From contig JALWDZ010000009.1 of assembly GCA_027039485.1 (NCBI GenBank), positions 1-43,881 of the forward strand: DNA of 43,881 bases, given 5' to 3'. The notes under the pieces were generated by a model. It was not told where the DNA came from, did no database searches, and saw only the letters and a program-made list of their open reading frames with translations. Position 1 is the stretch's first letter. The number at the start of each line of letters is the position of its first letter. Made by a program: the position numbers and the translations under genes. Below, piece after piece: positions 9,554 to 20,600 of this stretch. The stretch is from Candidatus Shapirobacteria bacterium. GTDB taxonomy: Bacteria > Patescibacteriota > Microgenomatia > UBA12405 > UBA6130.

Positions 9554-10311
9554 TTTCGACTACGCCGTTTAATAATTAACCGGTCGGAATACTTATGGCG
9601 GCGCCGGGTCCGCTTGCCCAAAGTTTTCTTTCCCCAGGGTGTTTTGGGCGACTTCAAGCCAATACCTGAGCGCCCTTCACCACCGCCGTGGGGATGGGAG
9701 GCAGGATGCTGGGCCACGCCCCGAACTGTGGGGCGAATTCCCCGGTGCCGACTATCGCCGGCCTTCCTTAATTTTACCTTATTCCAGCCACTATTGCTAA
9801 CTTGGCCGATGGTTGCCCGAGCTTGCGGAGAGAAAAGGCGCAATTCGCCTGAAGGCATTTTGACAATTACCTTATCTTTTTCATGGCTTTGGATGTAGGC
9901 GGCCGCCCCGGCACTGCGGACAATTTGGCCACCCTTGCCGGGACGAATTTCCAAATTATGAATTGGCACTCCGGCCGGAATGTTAGCCAGAGGCAAATTA
10001 TTGCCCAGTTCAATAGGGGCCTTATCGGCAGCAATCACTTTAGCGCCTACTTCTAAACCTTCAGGGGCCAAAATATAACGGCGTTCTCCATCGGGGTAAA
10101 CTAGCAGAGCAATTCGGGCCGTCCGGTTGGGGTCGTATTCAATCGCTTCTACCCGAGCTGCCATATCCCGCTTGTCCCGGCGCCAATCGATACGCCGCAA
10201 ATAACGCTTATGCTCACCGCCATGGTGGCGGACAGAAACATGGCCCTGGCTGTCTCGGCCACCATGCTTCTTGCGAATGGTCAAAAGATGGCGAATGTTT
10301 TTCTTTTTCAT
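9550..10311 (-). CDS. rplB: 50S ribosomal protein L2
   Basis: [28 protein letters not shown]..., [26 protein letters not shown]. Confidence 0.98.
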   Translation of the reverse strand: MKKKNIRHLLTIRKKHGGRDSQGHVSVRHHGGEHKRYLRRIDWRRDKRDMAARVEAIEYDPNRTARIALLVYPDGERRYILAPEGLEVGAKVIAADKAPIELGNNLPLANIPAGVPIHNLEIRPGKGGQIVRSAGAAAYIQSHEKDKVIVKMPSGELRLFSPQARATIGQVSNSGWNKVKLRKAGDSRHRGIRPTVRGVAQHPASHPHGGGEGRSGIGLKSPKTPWGKKTLGKRTRRRHKYSDRLIIKRRSRK

Positions 10312-10595
10312 TTTTTAATGGCCAACTCTTTAATAACTTCGCCGCTGGCAATTTGGACCAAAAAGCGTTTCCGGTTTGGCCGGCGGTAAGGGCGGCGCTG
10401 GCGCCAATTCATTTTCACCTTGCCGCGCCGGCGTAAAGAACGGACTTTGGCCACTTTAACCCCAAAAAGCTTTTCCACCCAATGGGCAACTTCCTGCTTA
10501 GTGGCTTGGGGTTGGGCCCAAAAATGATAGACACCCCGTTCCTGATCCTGGACTGCTTTTTCGCTCAAGATTGGTTCCAAAAGAGGTCTGGTCAT
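10308..10595 (-). CDS. rplW: 50S ribosomal protein L23
   Basis: LLEPILSEKAVQDQERGVYHFWAQPQATKQEVAHWVEKLFGVKVAKVRSL. Confidence 0.95.
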   Translation of the reverse strand: MTRPLLEPILSEKAVQDQERGVYHFWAQPQATKQEVAHWVEKLFGVKVAKVRSLRRRGKVKMNWRQRRPYRRPNRKRFLVQIASGEVIKELAIKK

Positions 10596-11266
10596 TTGGT
10601 CTGGCTATTTAAACTTTTAACCGCAGCGGGGTTCAAAAAAAGATAATCTTGCTGCAAAAGCCAATGAATATTAATGTTTTCCAAGCGGCGGAAAGAAACT
10701 GGCCATTGGGCCACCATTTGCAAATTACGCCACCCGCGCCATTGTTCTGCCGGAATATCAGCCAGAATAATTCCCAATTTAGCGGCGGCTATTTTGCGCG
10801 CTTCTAAAAAACTCGCCAGTTTTTTTTCAACCTGGCGAGTCTTCTGGGGGAGCTTTTGCCAACCGGTGACCACAAGCATCTTCTGGTCGGCAAAATAAGA
10901 GCTAAAAACAGAAAAATAGGCTAATTTTTTCATTTTTTTGGGAAGGCGTAATTGCCAGTGCCGGTCGCCGCGGGGCCCATGGGCAACGCCGCCGCCGACA
11001 AAAATAGGGGCGTAACGATCGCCATGGCGGGCCCGGCCAGTCCCTTTTTGGGGCCAAATTTTTCGCCGCGACCCTTGGATTTCACCCCGGCTTTTAGTTT
11101 TAGGGTGGGCATTGCGCTGCCGGGACAAATAAACCCGCACCGCTTGGGCCACCAGTTTTTCGTTGGGATTAATGCCAAAAACTTCCGGGTTAAGCTCGAG
11201 TTTTTTTGCCAAAGGCCGCCCGCTAAGAGAATAAACCGGTACCAAAAAAGGATTATTTTTCTTCAT
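10592..11266 (-). CDS. rplD: 50S ribosomal protein L4
   Basis: KSRGEIQGSRRKIWPQKGTGRARHGDRYAPIFVGGGVAHGPRGDRHWQLRLPKKMKKLA. Confidence 0.96.
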   Translation of the reverse strand: MKKNNPFLVPVYSLSGRPLAKKLELNPEVFGINPNEKLVAQAVRVYLSRQRNAHPKTKSRGEIQGSRRKIWPQKGTGRARHGDRYAPIFVGGGVAHGPRGDRHWQLRLPKKMKKLAYFSVFSSYFADQKMLVVTGWQKLPQKTRQVEKKLASFLEARKIAAAKLGIILADIPAEQWRGWRNLQMVAQWPVSFRRLENINIHWLLQQDYLFLNPAAVKSLNSQTK

Positions 11267-11930
11267 TTTCTTTCTCCTTCTTTTCCTCTCCGGCTAGAGG
11301 GACGAATTTTTTGGCCTGGCCCTCCACCTCAAGATAAAGCCAGCTGCCATAATGGCCAGGTACCGCTCCCCGCAGCCAAAGCTCATTTTTTTTCTCATCC
11401 ACCTTAACTACCAAAAGATTTTTGACGGTCACCCGCTGGTGGCCATAGTGGCCGGGCATCTTTTTACCCTTCAAAACCCGACCCGGCGTCTGGGCTCCAA
11501 TCGACCCCGGCGCCCGTTCCCGGTCGGACTGGCCGTGAGTTTTTGGCTGGCTGTGAAAACCCCAGCGCTTGATAACTCCGGCGAAGCCGCGGCCCTTACT
11601 CGTGCCGCTTACTTTGACCAATTGTCCCGGCTGGAAGACCATTGCCGCCTTAATTTCTGTTCCCAATTTTTCCGGCATTTCCGGAGCCGGGAGATTGGCA
11701 AATTTCCGCCCGCCTGTTTTCAAACCTGCTTTCTTCAAAATTCCTGCCAAGGCGCGTGAGAGATGTTTTTTGCTCTGACTAGTAGCAACCTGAATTTGCT
11801 TGCGGTCAGGATAGATATTGGTAACATAAAGCGCCGGAGTTGCCACCACCGTAACCGGCACTAGCCGCCCTTCCTGGTCAAAAACCTGGCGCATTCCTTT
11901 TTTCTGGGCTAGAAAACCAGTTACCTTCAT
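11253..11930 (-). CDS. rplC: 50S ribosomal protein L3
   Basis: VTGFLAQKKGMRQVF..., GTSKGRGFAGVIKRWGF..THGQSDRERAPGSIGAQTPGRVLKGKKMPGHYG. Confidence 0.97.
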   Translation of the reverse strand: MKVTGFLAQKKGMRQVFDQEGRLVPVTVVATPALYVTNIYPDRKQIQVATSQSKKHLSRALAGILKKAGLKTGGRKFANLPAPEMPEKLGTEIKAAMVFQPGQLVKVSGTSKGRGFAGVIKRWGFHSQPKTHGQSDRERAPGSIGAQTPGRVLKGKKMPGHYGHQRVTVKNLLVVKVDEKKNELWLRGAVPGHYGSWLYLEVEGQAKKFVPLAGEEKKEKENEEK

Positions 11931-11944
11931 TGTCTTTTGCCATT

Positions 11945-11968
11945 AAAAAAGGGGCTCACGGCCCCCTT
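11945..11968 (-). terminator. Rho-independent terminator/attenuator-like hairpin between rpsJ and rplC
   Basis: Minus strand: AAGGGGGCCGTGAGCCCCTTTTTT; GC stem followed by T6, about 15 nt 5' of rplC ATG. Confidence 0.7.
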
Positions 11969-11991
11969 CTGTTACTTTTTTAAGGACCAAC

Positions 11992-12300
11992 CTAGGTTTT
12001 AATTTCTACCTGAACCCCGGCTGGCAACTCTAAATGCTGGAGGCTATCCAAAACTCGGGCATTAACATCATAAATATCAATAACCCGCTTGTGGGTTAAA
12101 AGTTCAAAATGATCCCGGGCATCCTTATCGGTATGGGGACTTTTGGTCACCACAAAAAGGCGGCGGCGGGTTGGCAAAGGCACCGGACCCACAATCCGGG
12201 CCCCGCTGGTCACCACCGCTTCGATAATTTTCCCGGCCGCCTCATCAATGAGACGGTGATCGTATGATTTTAAACGTACGCGCAATTTTTGCCTAGCCAT
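11992..12300 (-). CDS. rpsJ: 30S ribosomal protein S10
   Basis: KLRVRLKSYDHRLIDEAAGKIIEAVVTSGARIVGPVPLPTRRR. Confidence 0.98.
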   Translation of the reverse strand: MARQKLRVRLKSYDHRLIDEAAGKIIEAVVTSGARIVGPVPLPTRRRLFVVTKSPHTDKDARDHFELLTHKRVIDIYDVNARVLDSLQHLELPAGVQVEIKT

Positions 12301-12310
12301 CGGCTAGTTT

Positions 12311-13507
12311 TTACTCGATAATATCGGTAATAACCCCAGCACCGACAGTTAAACCTCCTTCACGGATAGCAAAACGGTCGCCTTTTTCCAGGGCCACCGG
12401 CTTAATAAGCTCAACCTCAAGGTTGGCATTGTCGCCCGGCATTACCATCTCTGTCCCCTCGGGGAGCTTGATGTTGCCGGTCACATCGGTTGTCTTAATA
12501 TAAATCTGGGGCCGGTAACCGCTAAAGAACGGCGTGTGGCGGCCGCCCTCTTCTTTCTTCAAGACATAAACTTCGGCCTTAAATTTAGTGTGCGGAGTGA
12601 TCGAACCGGGTGCCGCCAAAACCATGCCCCGCTCGACATCTTTCTTTTCAATGCCCCGCAAAAGAATACCGATGTTGTCACCGGCTTGGCCTTCGTCCAA
12701 AATCTTGCGGAACATTTCAATGCCGGTAACCACTGTCTTCCGGGTATCCCGCAAGCCGACGATTTCCACTTCGTCGTTAAGCTTAACTTTACCCCGGGCC
12801 ACCCGGCCAGTAACTACCGTACCCCGACCCTTGATCGAAAAGACATCCTCGATCGGCATCAAGAAAGGCTTGTCGAGATCCCGCTTGGGGGTCGGAATAT
12901 AATCGTCAACGGCCTTCATCAGGTCGAGAATCGATTTCTCTGCCTCGGCATCGCCCTCTAAAGCCTTCAGGGCCGAACCGCGAATGATGGGGACATTATC
13001 GCCATCATATTGGTACTTTTTCAACAATTCCCGAATTTCGCCTTCGACCAAGTCTAAAAATTCGGGGTCGTCGACCAAGTCAATTTTGTTCAAAAAGACA
13101 ACAATGGCCGGCACATTTACCTGGCGGGCCAAAAGAACGTGTTCGCGGGTTTGGGGCATGGGCCCGTCAGCCGCAGAAACTACCAAAATGGCCCCATCCA
13201 TTTGAGCCGCGCCGGTAATCATATTCTTGACATAATCGGCGTGTCCCGGACAGTCAATGTGGGCATAATGACGCTTATCGGTCTCATACTCCACATGGGC
13301 AATAGAAATCGTCAAAATTTTGTTAGCATCACGAACCGCCCCTCCCTTGGCAATATCGGCATATTTCATTTCCTTGGCTTTGCCCTGTTTAGACAAAACC
13401 TTGGTAATTGCCGCCGTGAGGGTTGTTTTCCCATGGTCGACATGGCCAATGGTTCCAATATTAACGTGCGGTTTAGTCCGCTCAAATTTTTGTTTTGCGT
13501 CAGCCAC
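12311..13507 (-). CDS. tuf: Elongation factor Tu
   Basis: [24 protein letters not shown]...; GTG start preceded by AAAGGAGGT. Confidence 0.99.
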   Translation of the reverse strand: MADAKQKFERTKPHVNIGTIGHVDHGKTTLTAAITKVLSKQGKAKEMKYADIAKGGAVRDANKILTISIAHVEYETDKRHYAHIDCPGHADYVKNMITGAAQMDGAILVVSAADGPMPQTREHVLLARQVNVPAIVVFLNKIDLVDDPEFLDLVEGEIRELLKKYQYDGDNVPIIRGSALKALEGDAEAEKSILDLMKAVDDYIPTPKRDLDKPFLMPIEDVFSIKGRGTVVTGRVARGKVKLNDEVEIVGLRDTRKTVVTGIEMFRKILDEGQAGDNIGILLRGIEKKDVERGMVLAAPGSITPHTKFKAEVYVLKKEEGGRHTPFFSGYRPQIYIKTTDVTGNIKLPEGTEMVMPGDNANLEVELIKPVALEKGDRFAIREGGLTVGAGVITDIIE

Positions 13508-13569
13508 TTTGACCTCCTTTGCAAATTTTAACTTTGAAATTGTAACATTAGCTTAGCCAAATTGCAAAC

Positions 13570-15684
13570 TTATTTTTCTTCGCCGCCAGTTTTTGCTTTA
13601 ATAATTTCTTCCTGAATGTTCTTCGGCACCTCGGCATAATGCGACGGCTCGGCATAAAATGAGCCTCGCCCTTGGGTTAAGCTTCTAATAATTGTAGCAT
13701 AGCCGCTAATATTTGCAAGCGGCACCAGGGCTTTAATAATCCGCATCTGGCCACGGCTTTCACTGCCTAAAATTTGCGCCCGGCGTGAAGAAAGGTCGCC
13801 GATAACCTGGCCCATAAATTCCTCTGGAACGCTCACTTCTAGTTTCATTATCGGCTCCAAAAGGGTCGGTTGGGCTTGCTTGACTGCTTCCTGGAGAGCA
13901 ATGGAACCGGCAATCTTAAAGGCCATATCCGAGGAGTCCACTTCGTGGTAAGAACCATCGTAAACCACCACTTCCAAATCGGTAAGAGGATAACCGGCCA
14001 AAACCCCTTTTTCGGCCGCTTCGCGGACCCCTTTTTCAATGGCGGGAATAAAGTTGGCCGGAATGGTGGCTCCCTTAATTTCTGAAGCAAATTTAATTCC
14101 TGACCCTAACTTGCCCGGAGTGACCCGCAGCCAGCAGTGGCCGTATTGGCCCCGACCGCCGGTTTGGCGGATATACTTCCCCTCAGCCTTTGCCTCATTT
14201 TTGATTGTCTCCCGATAGGCTACCTGGGGGCGCCCGGTGCGCAGCTTAACGCCAAATTCCCGCTGCATCCGGTCGACAATAATTTCTAGGTGGAGCTCGC
14301 CCATGCCCGAAAGAATTGTCTGTCCCGTTTCTTGATCGACTTTAACCCGCAAAGTCGGGTCTTCTTCCAAAAGCCGATTAAGGGCCTGGCCCATCTTCTC
14401 TTGGTCGCTCTTACTTTCCGGTTCAATAGCCAAGGAAATGACTGGCTCGGCAAATTCGATCGATTCGAAGGCAATCGGATGCTGGGGATCGCAAAGAGTA
14501 TCGCCGGTTTTGGAAACCTTCAGGCCAATCGCGGCCACAATTTCCCCAGCAAAAGCTTCTTCAATACCCTCCCGCTTGTTAGCGTGCATTAGAAGCAGCC
14601 GGCCAATACGCTCACTTTTATTTTTATTGCTATTCAAAACCGTACTCCCAGTTTTTAAAACCCCAGAATAAACCCGCAAATAAGATAAACGGCCAACATG
14701 GGGGTCGGTTTGAACCTTGAAAAGCAAGGCTGCCAACGGCTCCTGATTATTGGGATGGCGCTCTTCTTCCTGCCCGGTTTTGGGATTAACCCCTTTGGCC
14801 GGCGGAATGTCGGCCGGAGAAGGCAGATAATCAATGACTCCATCCAGCAAAGGCTGGACCCCTTTATTGCGCAGGGAAGAACCGCAATAGATAGGAATAA
14901 GTTTGCCGGCGATCGTCGCCCGCCGCAAGCCTTTTTTCAAATCTTCAACCGGAATTTCTTCGCCGTTGAGATAGCGCTCCATCAGCTTATCATCATAGGT
15001 GCAAATATTTTCAATCAATTCCTGACGATATTTTTCGGCTTCTTCCTTTAATTCATCGGGGATGGGGTGCTCGGAATACTTAGTCCCCAATTCGTCTTGG
15101 TCCCACAAAAGCATCTTTTGCTCGAGAACCAAAACCACCCCCCGAAAATCATGTTCGGCACCAACCGGAATTGTCAAAACAGCCAACTTTTTGCCAAAAC
15201 GGTCGGCAATCATCTTTAAGGAGCCCGAGAAATCGGCGCCAACTTTGTCCATTTTGTTAAGGAAAACTAGGCGGGGAACCCCATATTTGTCGGCCTGGTG
15301 CCAAACAGTTTCCGATTGGGCCTGGACACCCTCTTCGGCATCAAAAACCATAATCGCCCCGTCCAAAACCCGCAAAGCCCGCTCCACTTCGGCGGTAAAA
15401 TCAACATGGCCCGGAGTATCGATAATGTTAATCCGCACTCCCCGCCAGAAAGTGGTTACTGCTGCCGAGACGATAGTAATCCCCCGCTCCCGCTCTTGTT
15501 CCATCCAGTCGGTTACCGTATTGCCATCATCAATATTACCCATTTTGTAGGTCCGGCCGGTGTAAAAAAGAATTCTCTCCGTCGTCGTTGTTTTGCCGGC
15601 ATCAATATGGGCAATAATCCCAATATTGCGGACTTTTTCGATGGAAACCAACCGATTTTTGGTTACCTCAATTGCTTCGGCCAT
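13570..15684 (-). CDS. fusA: Elongation factor G
   Basis: RNIGIIAHIDAGKTTTTERILFYTGRTYKMG...; ATG at 15682-15684 preferred to the TTG-initiated ORF start at 15699. Confidence 0.97.
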   Translation of the reverse strand: MAEAIEVTKNRLVSIEKVRNIGIIAHIDAGKTTTTERILFYTGRTYKMGNIDDGNTVTDWMEQERERGITIVSAAVTTFWRGVRINIIDTPGHVDFTAEVERALRVLDGAIMVFDAEEGVQAQSETVWHQADKYGVPRLVFLNKMDKVGADFSGSLKMIADRFGKKLAVLTIPVGAEHDFRGVVLVLEQKMLLWDQDELGTKYSEHPIPDELKEEAEKYRQELIENICTYDDKLMERYLNGEEIPVEDLKKGLRRATIAGKLIPIYCGSSLRNKGVQPLLDGVIDYLPSPADIPPAKGVNPKTGQEEERHPNNQEPLAALLFKVQTDPHVGRLSYLRVYSGVLKTGSTVLNSNKNKSERIGRLLLMHANKREGIEEAFAGEIVAAIGLKVSKTGDTLCDPQHPIAFESIEFAEPVISLAIEPESKSDQEKMGQALNRLLEEDPTLRVKVDQETGQTILSGMGELHLEIIVDRMQREFGVKLRTGRPQVAYRETIKNEAKAEGKYIRQTGGRGQYGHCWLRVTPGKLGSGIKFASEIKGATIPANFIPAIEKGVREAAEKGVLAGYPLTDLEVVVYDGSYHEVDSSDMAFKIAGSIALQEAVKQAQPTLLEPIMKLEVSVPEEFMGQVIGDLSSRRAQILGSESRGQMRIIKALVPLANISGYATIIRSLTQGRGSFYAEPSHYAEVPKNIQEEIIKAKTGGEEK

Positions 15685-15697
15685 AAAATTTGTCGCC

Positions 15698-15740
15698 AAA
15701 AAATGCGCTAAAAAGCGCTAAAAAATAACGCCCCTCATCG
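15698..15740 (-). promoter_or_regulatory. fusA leader with two tandem hairpin/U-tract modules
   Basis: Minus: GCCCGATGAGGGGCGTTATTTTTTAGCGCTTTTTAGCGCATTTTTTGG; GCGCT-TTTT-AGCGC stem followed by A-T6. Confidence 0.45.
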
Positions 15741-15753
15741 GGCTGGTGCTTTT

Positions 15754-15762
15754 AATATACCA
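15754..15762 (-). promoter_or_regulatory. Extended -10 candidate promoter for fusA-tuf
   Basis: Minus: TGGTATATT (TGn + TATATT), no clear -35. Confidence 0.4.
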
Positions 15763-15873
15763 TAAATTTATCTGGGATGAAAGAAAATTGCCATTCCCGA
15801 CTATATTTATATTACCCACTTAAATAGAAAAATAATAATTTACCCAACGCGACGCCGAAGTAGAATTAAAATT

Positions 15874-16617
15874 CTAAAATTTAAGGATGGCCAAGCTTGC
15901 ATTGTCCTGCGCTCCATGAGCAAAAATTTCTCTCATTAATTTATCGAATACTTCGTCTAAATTCGTTAGTCTCGACAAGTTTGCAATAAAATTAAAGCTG
16001 ATGGTGTCTTTTTCATAGACACATTGATCAACGCCGTCAGTAAACAGAAAAAGAAAATCGCCCTTTGTCATCCTTATTCTTCTAAACTCTATTGCTCTTT
16101 CTACGGGTAGACGCCCCCTTAATCCTAAACGCGAAAATGCCCCCAACCAAGTGGCCTTTGTCGTTAATTTTGTTTTTATTTTCCCAGCTTTTGCTATTAA
16201 CATCCTGCAATCTCCGTAACTAATAACCCCCAGCAAATTATTTACCAGCTGTATGGCAACAAAACTTGCCTCAGGAGTAAAATCCGAATCAGGATCCATC
16301 TTGTTTTTCCCAAATGATCTGAATAACTTTTCCTCTACCCTCTGCACCTCTATAATAGCATCCTTCTTATTAGCAGGGAATTCTAAATTTTCTCCCAACC
16401 AATGGTTAACAATTATTTCGGCTGCTTCTTTACCCCAGTGGCCATCGGCAATACAAAGTCTAATAGTATTATCCTTTAGAAAATACCCAACACTGTCCTC
16501 ATTGGTATTCTTTACTAATCCAATTGTAGTGCCCAAAACCAAGTTTTCCGAAATTTTTATTTTCTCAATAACCCCTTTTCTGGCAACAGCAACAGTTGGG
16601 ATAATGATCTTTTTCAC
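15874..16617 (-). CDS. PP2C-family Ser/Thr protein phosphatase
   Basis: GLVKNTNEDSVGYF, RLCIADGHWGKEAAEIIV, FLFTDGVDQ, AQDNASLAIL match PP2C metal-binding motifs; GTG start. Confidence 0.82.
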   Translation of the reverse strand: MKKIIIPTVAVARKGVIEKIKISENLVLGTTIGLVKNTNEDSVGYFLKDNTIRLCIADGHWGKEAAEIIVNHWLGENLEFPANKKDAIIEVQRVEEKLFRSFGKNKMDPDSDFTPEASFVAIQLVNNLLGVISYGDCRMLIAKAGKIKTKLTTKATWLGAFSRLGLRGRLPVERAIEFRRIRMTKGDFLFLFTDGVDQCVYEKDTISFNFIANLSRLTNLDEVFDKLMREIFAHGAQDNASLAILKF

Positions 16618-16701
16618 AAGGTTTAGGATTTAGGCGGTAAATTTAACCTAATGCCCAAACCACGAACAATATTAGCAAAATAATGTGTTAGAGACATTTA
16701 T

Positions 16702-17181
16702 CTACCACCGCAAATGGGCAAAGGCGCGGTTGGCTTCGGCTAATTTTTCCACTTCCTGGCGCTTGCCAACAGCACCGCCCTCCCCCTTAGCGGCATCAAT
16801 TATTTCCGCTGCCAATTTTTCGGCAAAAGTATGGTAGGTAGCGTTGGGACGTTTACGAGCGGCTTCCACCAACCAGCGCAAAGCTAGCGATTTTTGCCGC
16901 CGCTCATTTACTGGCATTGGGACCTGGTAGGCAGCGCCACCAACTCGCCGCGGCCGCACCTCAACTTCTGGCTTGATATTGGCCAACGCTTTTTCGAACA
17001 ATTCCACCGGATCCTTTTTGGTTTTCTTTTCCATCAAAGCAAACGCCCGGTAAACTTGCTTTTGGGCCACCGTTTTCTTTCCCGAGCGCATCACTTTATT
17101 AATCAGCCGGCTAACCATCACCCGCTGGTACACCGGATCGGGCGGGATTTGTCGGGGTTGGCTGCGATGCTTTCTAGCCAT
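16702..17181 (-). CDS. rpsG: 30S ribosomal protein S7
   Basis: [36 protein letters not shown]...; the upstream extension to 17313 overlaps rpsL and is rejected. Confidence 0.97.
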   Translation of the reverse strand: MARKHRSQPRQIPPDPVYQRVMVSRLINKVMRSGKKTVAQKQVYRAFALMEKKTKKDPVELFEKALANIKPEVEVRPRRVGGAAYQVPMPVNERRQKSLALRWLVEAARKRPNATYHTFAEKLAAEIIDAAKGEGGAVGKRQEVEKLAEANRAFAHLRW

Positions 17182-17635
17182 TGTTTGCCTCCTCTGCTTT
17201 GGCCGCCTCTTTCTTGGCACCTTCTCGTTTAGTGCCGTATTTGCTCCGTGATTGCTTGCGGCCGGCAACCCCTTCAACATCATATTTGCCGCGGATAATG
17301 TGGTACTTAACACCCGGTAAGTCGCGCACCCGGCCGCCGCGAATCAATGCCACCGCATGTTCGGCAATATTATGGCCAATCCCCGGAATATAAACAGTTA
17401 CTTCACGCTTGTTGGACAGACGGATCTTGGCAATTTTCCGCAAGGCTGAGTGGGGCTTCTTAGGAGTCATCGTCCGCACCAAAGTTACCACCCCCCGCTT
17501 TTGGGGCGACAACACCGGCGTTAACCGGCTGCGGATAGGATTGAGAATCCCCCGCAAGGCCGGCGCTTTTGGTTTGCGCTGGCGCCGCTTCCGGCCACGA
17601 CGAACTAGTTGGCTAAAAGTAGGCATTTTATTCAA
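17174..17635 (-). CDS. rpsL: 30S ribosomal protein S12
   Basis: [61 protein letters not shown]. Confidence 0.98.
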   Translation of the reverse strand: MNKMPTFSQLVRRGRKRRQRKPKAPALRGILNPIRSRLTPVLSPQKRGVVTLVRTMTPKKPHSALRKIAKIRLSNKREVTVYIPGIGHNIAEHAVALIRGGRVRDLPGVKYHIIRGKYDVEGVAGRKQSRSKYGTKREGAKKEAAKAEEANNG

Positions 17636-20600
17636 GCCGGGCCCGCTCAGGGTCCGTAGGAATTAACCGCCCTATAATAACATTTTCTTTCAAGCCAATC
17701 AGGTGATCCTCCTTGCCCAAAATTGCCGCTTCTGTTAGAACATTGGTTGTTTCCTGGAAGGAAGCTGCCGACAGCCAAGAACTGGTATGCAAAGCTGCTT
17801 GGGTAATGCCCAACATTGCCTTGCGCCCCCGGGCTGGCCGGCCGCCGCTCTTTTTCACCTGCTTGTTTTCTTCGGCAAAAGTTACTTCATCCACATAAGA
17901 ACCAATCAGGAAAGAGGTATCACCCGGCGAAGTTACCTTAATCTTGCTGCTCATTTCATGGATAATCACCTCAAAATGCTTGTCGTGGATATTAATCCCC
18001 TGGCTTTCGTAAACTTTCTGTACCTCATTCAAGAAAAGTTGGCGGGCTAGCTGCAACCCCTTTAGAGCAGCCAGTTTCTTAAGGTCAATCGAGCCGCCAG
18101 TCAGTTGGTCACCGGCTTCGACCCGCTGCTTATTTTTCACCAGCAAAGGCACTGTTGGCGAGAGATGGTGGGTTACTGTTTTACCTTTTTCACCCTGCAA
18201 GATCAATTCTGTCTGTTTCTTGGTCCGGCGGATAGTTACCTGACCGGCAAAATCCGCCAAAATGGCCGCCGCTTTGGGTGTCCGCATTTCAAACAATTCT
18301 TGGACCCGCGGCAAACCTTGGGTCACATCAAGGCCAATGACTCCCCCAGAGTGTTTAGTCCGCAGGGTCAACTGGGTGCCCGGTTCACCGATGGATTGGG
18401 CAGCAATTACCCCCACCGGCGTGCCCACCTCCACCAACTTGTGGGTGCTCAGGTCAGCCCCATAGCATTTAGCGCAAACGCCACCCTTAGCTTTGCAAGT
18501 CAACGGTGAGCGAACCTTCACCTCTTCAATCTTCTTTTCCTTAATAATTTCAATTTCCTTTTCGCCCAAAAGGGTGCCTTCTTTTAGAATCACCTTCCCC
18601 TGTTTATCCTTCACCGGCTCGGCCAAAACCCGGTCACGAATACGGAAAAGGAAGCGTTCAGCCCGGGGGCCCTGGCGGCGAATAACAATCCCTTCATGGG
18701 TACCACAATCCTCTTCGCGCACCAAACAAGCGTGGGAAACGTCAATTAATTTCCGGGTTAAGTAGCCAGCGTCGGCAGTTTTCAAAGCGGTGTCAGTCAA
18801 ACCTTTTCGCGAGCCGCGGGCGCCGGTAACATACTCAAAGGTCGAAAGCCCCTCGCGGAAGCTTGATTTCGTTGGCAAAGGCACAATATGCCCCAAAGGA
18901 TCGACCACCAAGCCGCGCATTCCCGAGACCTGCTTAATTTGGTTTTGGGAAACCCGCTTGACCCCGGCGCCGGAAATCATTTTGATGGGCGAATCGGGAT
19001 CAAGCCGCTGCCAAGTCTTAGCGGCAATCTCATCGGTTGTTTCCAGCCAAACATCCCGCGAAAGCCGTTCCTTTTCCTCTTGGGTCAACAAACCTTCCTG
19101 GTATGTCTTTTCCAATTCCTGGATGCGCTGTTCCGCGGCGGCAATGATCTTTTTCTTCCCCGGCAAGTCGCCCAGATCAAAAATTCCCAAAGAAATACCC
19201 GAAACCGTCATTCCCCAAAAACCAAAGTCTTTGATAGCATCGGCTAGGCGGACATATTCTTTGCGAGAGGCCGTATTAAAGACATGGGCTAAAATGGCTT
19301 TAATTTGGCGGCTATTCATCGCTTCGTTAATATAGCCAACACTTTCCGGCAAAAATTGGTTGAACATCACCCGGCCAACCGTTGTCAGATAGCGCTCCCC
19401 ATTAACCCGGACGATAACCAACTCCCGCAAGGTAATTTGTCCCATTTGGTAAGCAATAATCGCCTCTTTGGGCGAGGCAAAGGCGGCCACCGCCGGCCAC
19501 TCGCCCTTTTCTTGGTAATCTTGCCAAAGTTTCTGGTCTTCTTGGCGGATTGAGGTGGCGTAATAACAGCCGACCACCATCTCCTTGCCCGGCACAGTAA
19601 CCGGCACCCCATCCGCTGGCTTTAGCAAATTATGGGTCGAAAGAATCAATTTTTTCGCCTCCCGCTGAGCTTCACGGGAAAGAGGCAAGAAGACACCCAT
19701 CTGGTCGCCATCAAAATCGGCATTATAGCCCGAGCAAACCAAAGGATGCAGATGAATGGCCAAACTGTCGATTAAAACCGGCCGAAAAGCTTGGATTGAT
19801 AACTTGTGCAAAGTTGGCGCCCGGTTAAGAAGAACCAGGCGGTTGCGGACTACTTCTTCCAAAATATCGTAGACTTCGTCAATGCGGTGGTCCAGCAATG
19901 TCTTAGCGCTGCGAATATTAGGCGCCAGGCCACGGAGAATAAGCTCCCGCAAAATAAAAGGCCGGAAAATTTCCAGGGCAATTTCCTTTGGCAAACCGCA
20001 CTGGTCGAGGCGCAATTCTGGCCCGACAACAATCACACTCCGGCCCGAATAATCCACTCGCTTACCCAACAAATTCTTGCGGAAACGGCCTTTTTTGCCC
20101 CGCAAAAGATCCGAAAGGGATCGGGGTGGCGTCCGCCGCCGGGTTAACCGCCCCCGGCTTTTGGTAGCATCAATCAACATATCAACGCTTTCTTGGAGCA
20201 TCCGCTTTTCGTTGCGCAAAATAATGTCCGGGGCGCCGACGGCAATCAATTTCTTTAGCCGGTTGTTGCGGTTAATAACCCGCCGGTAGAGGTCGTTTAA
20301 ATCAGAGGTAGCAAAACGGCCGCCCGTCAGCTGGACCATCGGCCGCAAATCAGGCGGGATAACCGGCAAAACCCGAAGCACCATCCAGGTGGGGTCAATG
20401 TTGGCCTTGAGCATGCCGTTAACCACCCGAATCCGCTGCATAATCTTATTCTTCTTAGCCAAACTGGTGGTTTTTTCCATGGCCTGGCGCAATTCTTTAA
20501 GAGTCTTCTTGAGGTCAACTGCCGCCAGGGCATCCAAAATAGCCTCGGCGCCCATTTTTACTTCAAAGAAATCGGCTGCCCCAAACCGGGAAAGGTGATA

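Noticed and set aside
15685-15699. TTG-initiated N-terminal extension of fusA (MATNF...)
   Set aside because: ATG at 15684 gives the normal EF-G start; the extension runs into the leader hairpin U-tract.
17182-17313. N-terminal extension of rpsG ([12 protein letters not shown]...)
   Set aside because: Overlaps rpsL out of frame; canonical S7 starts MARKHRSQ at 17181.
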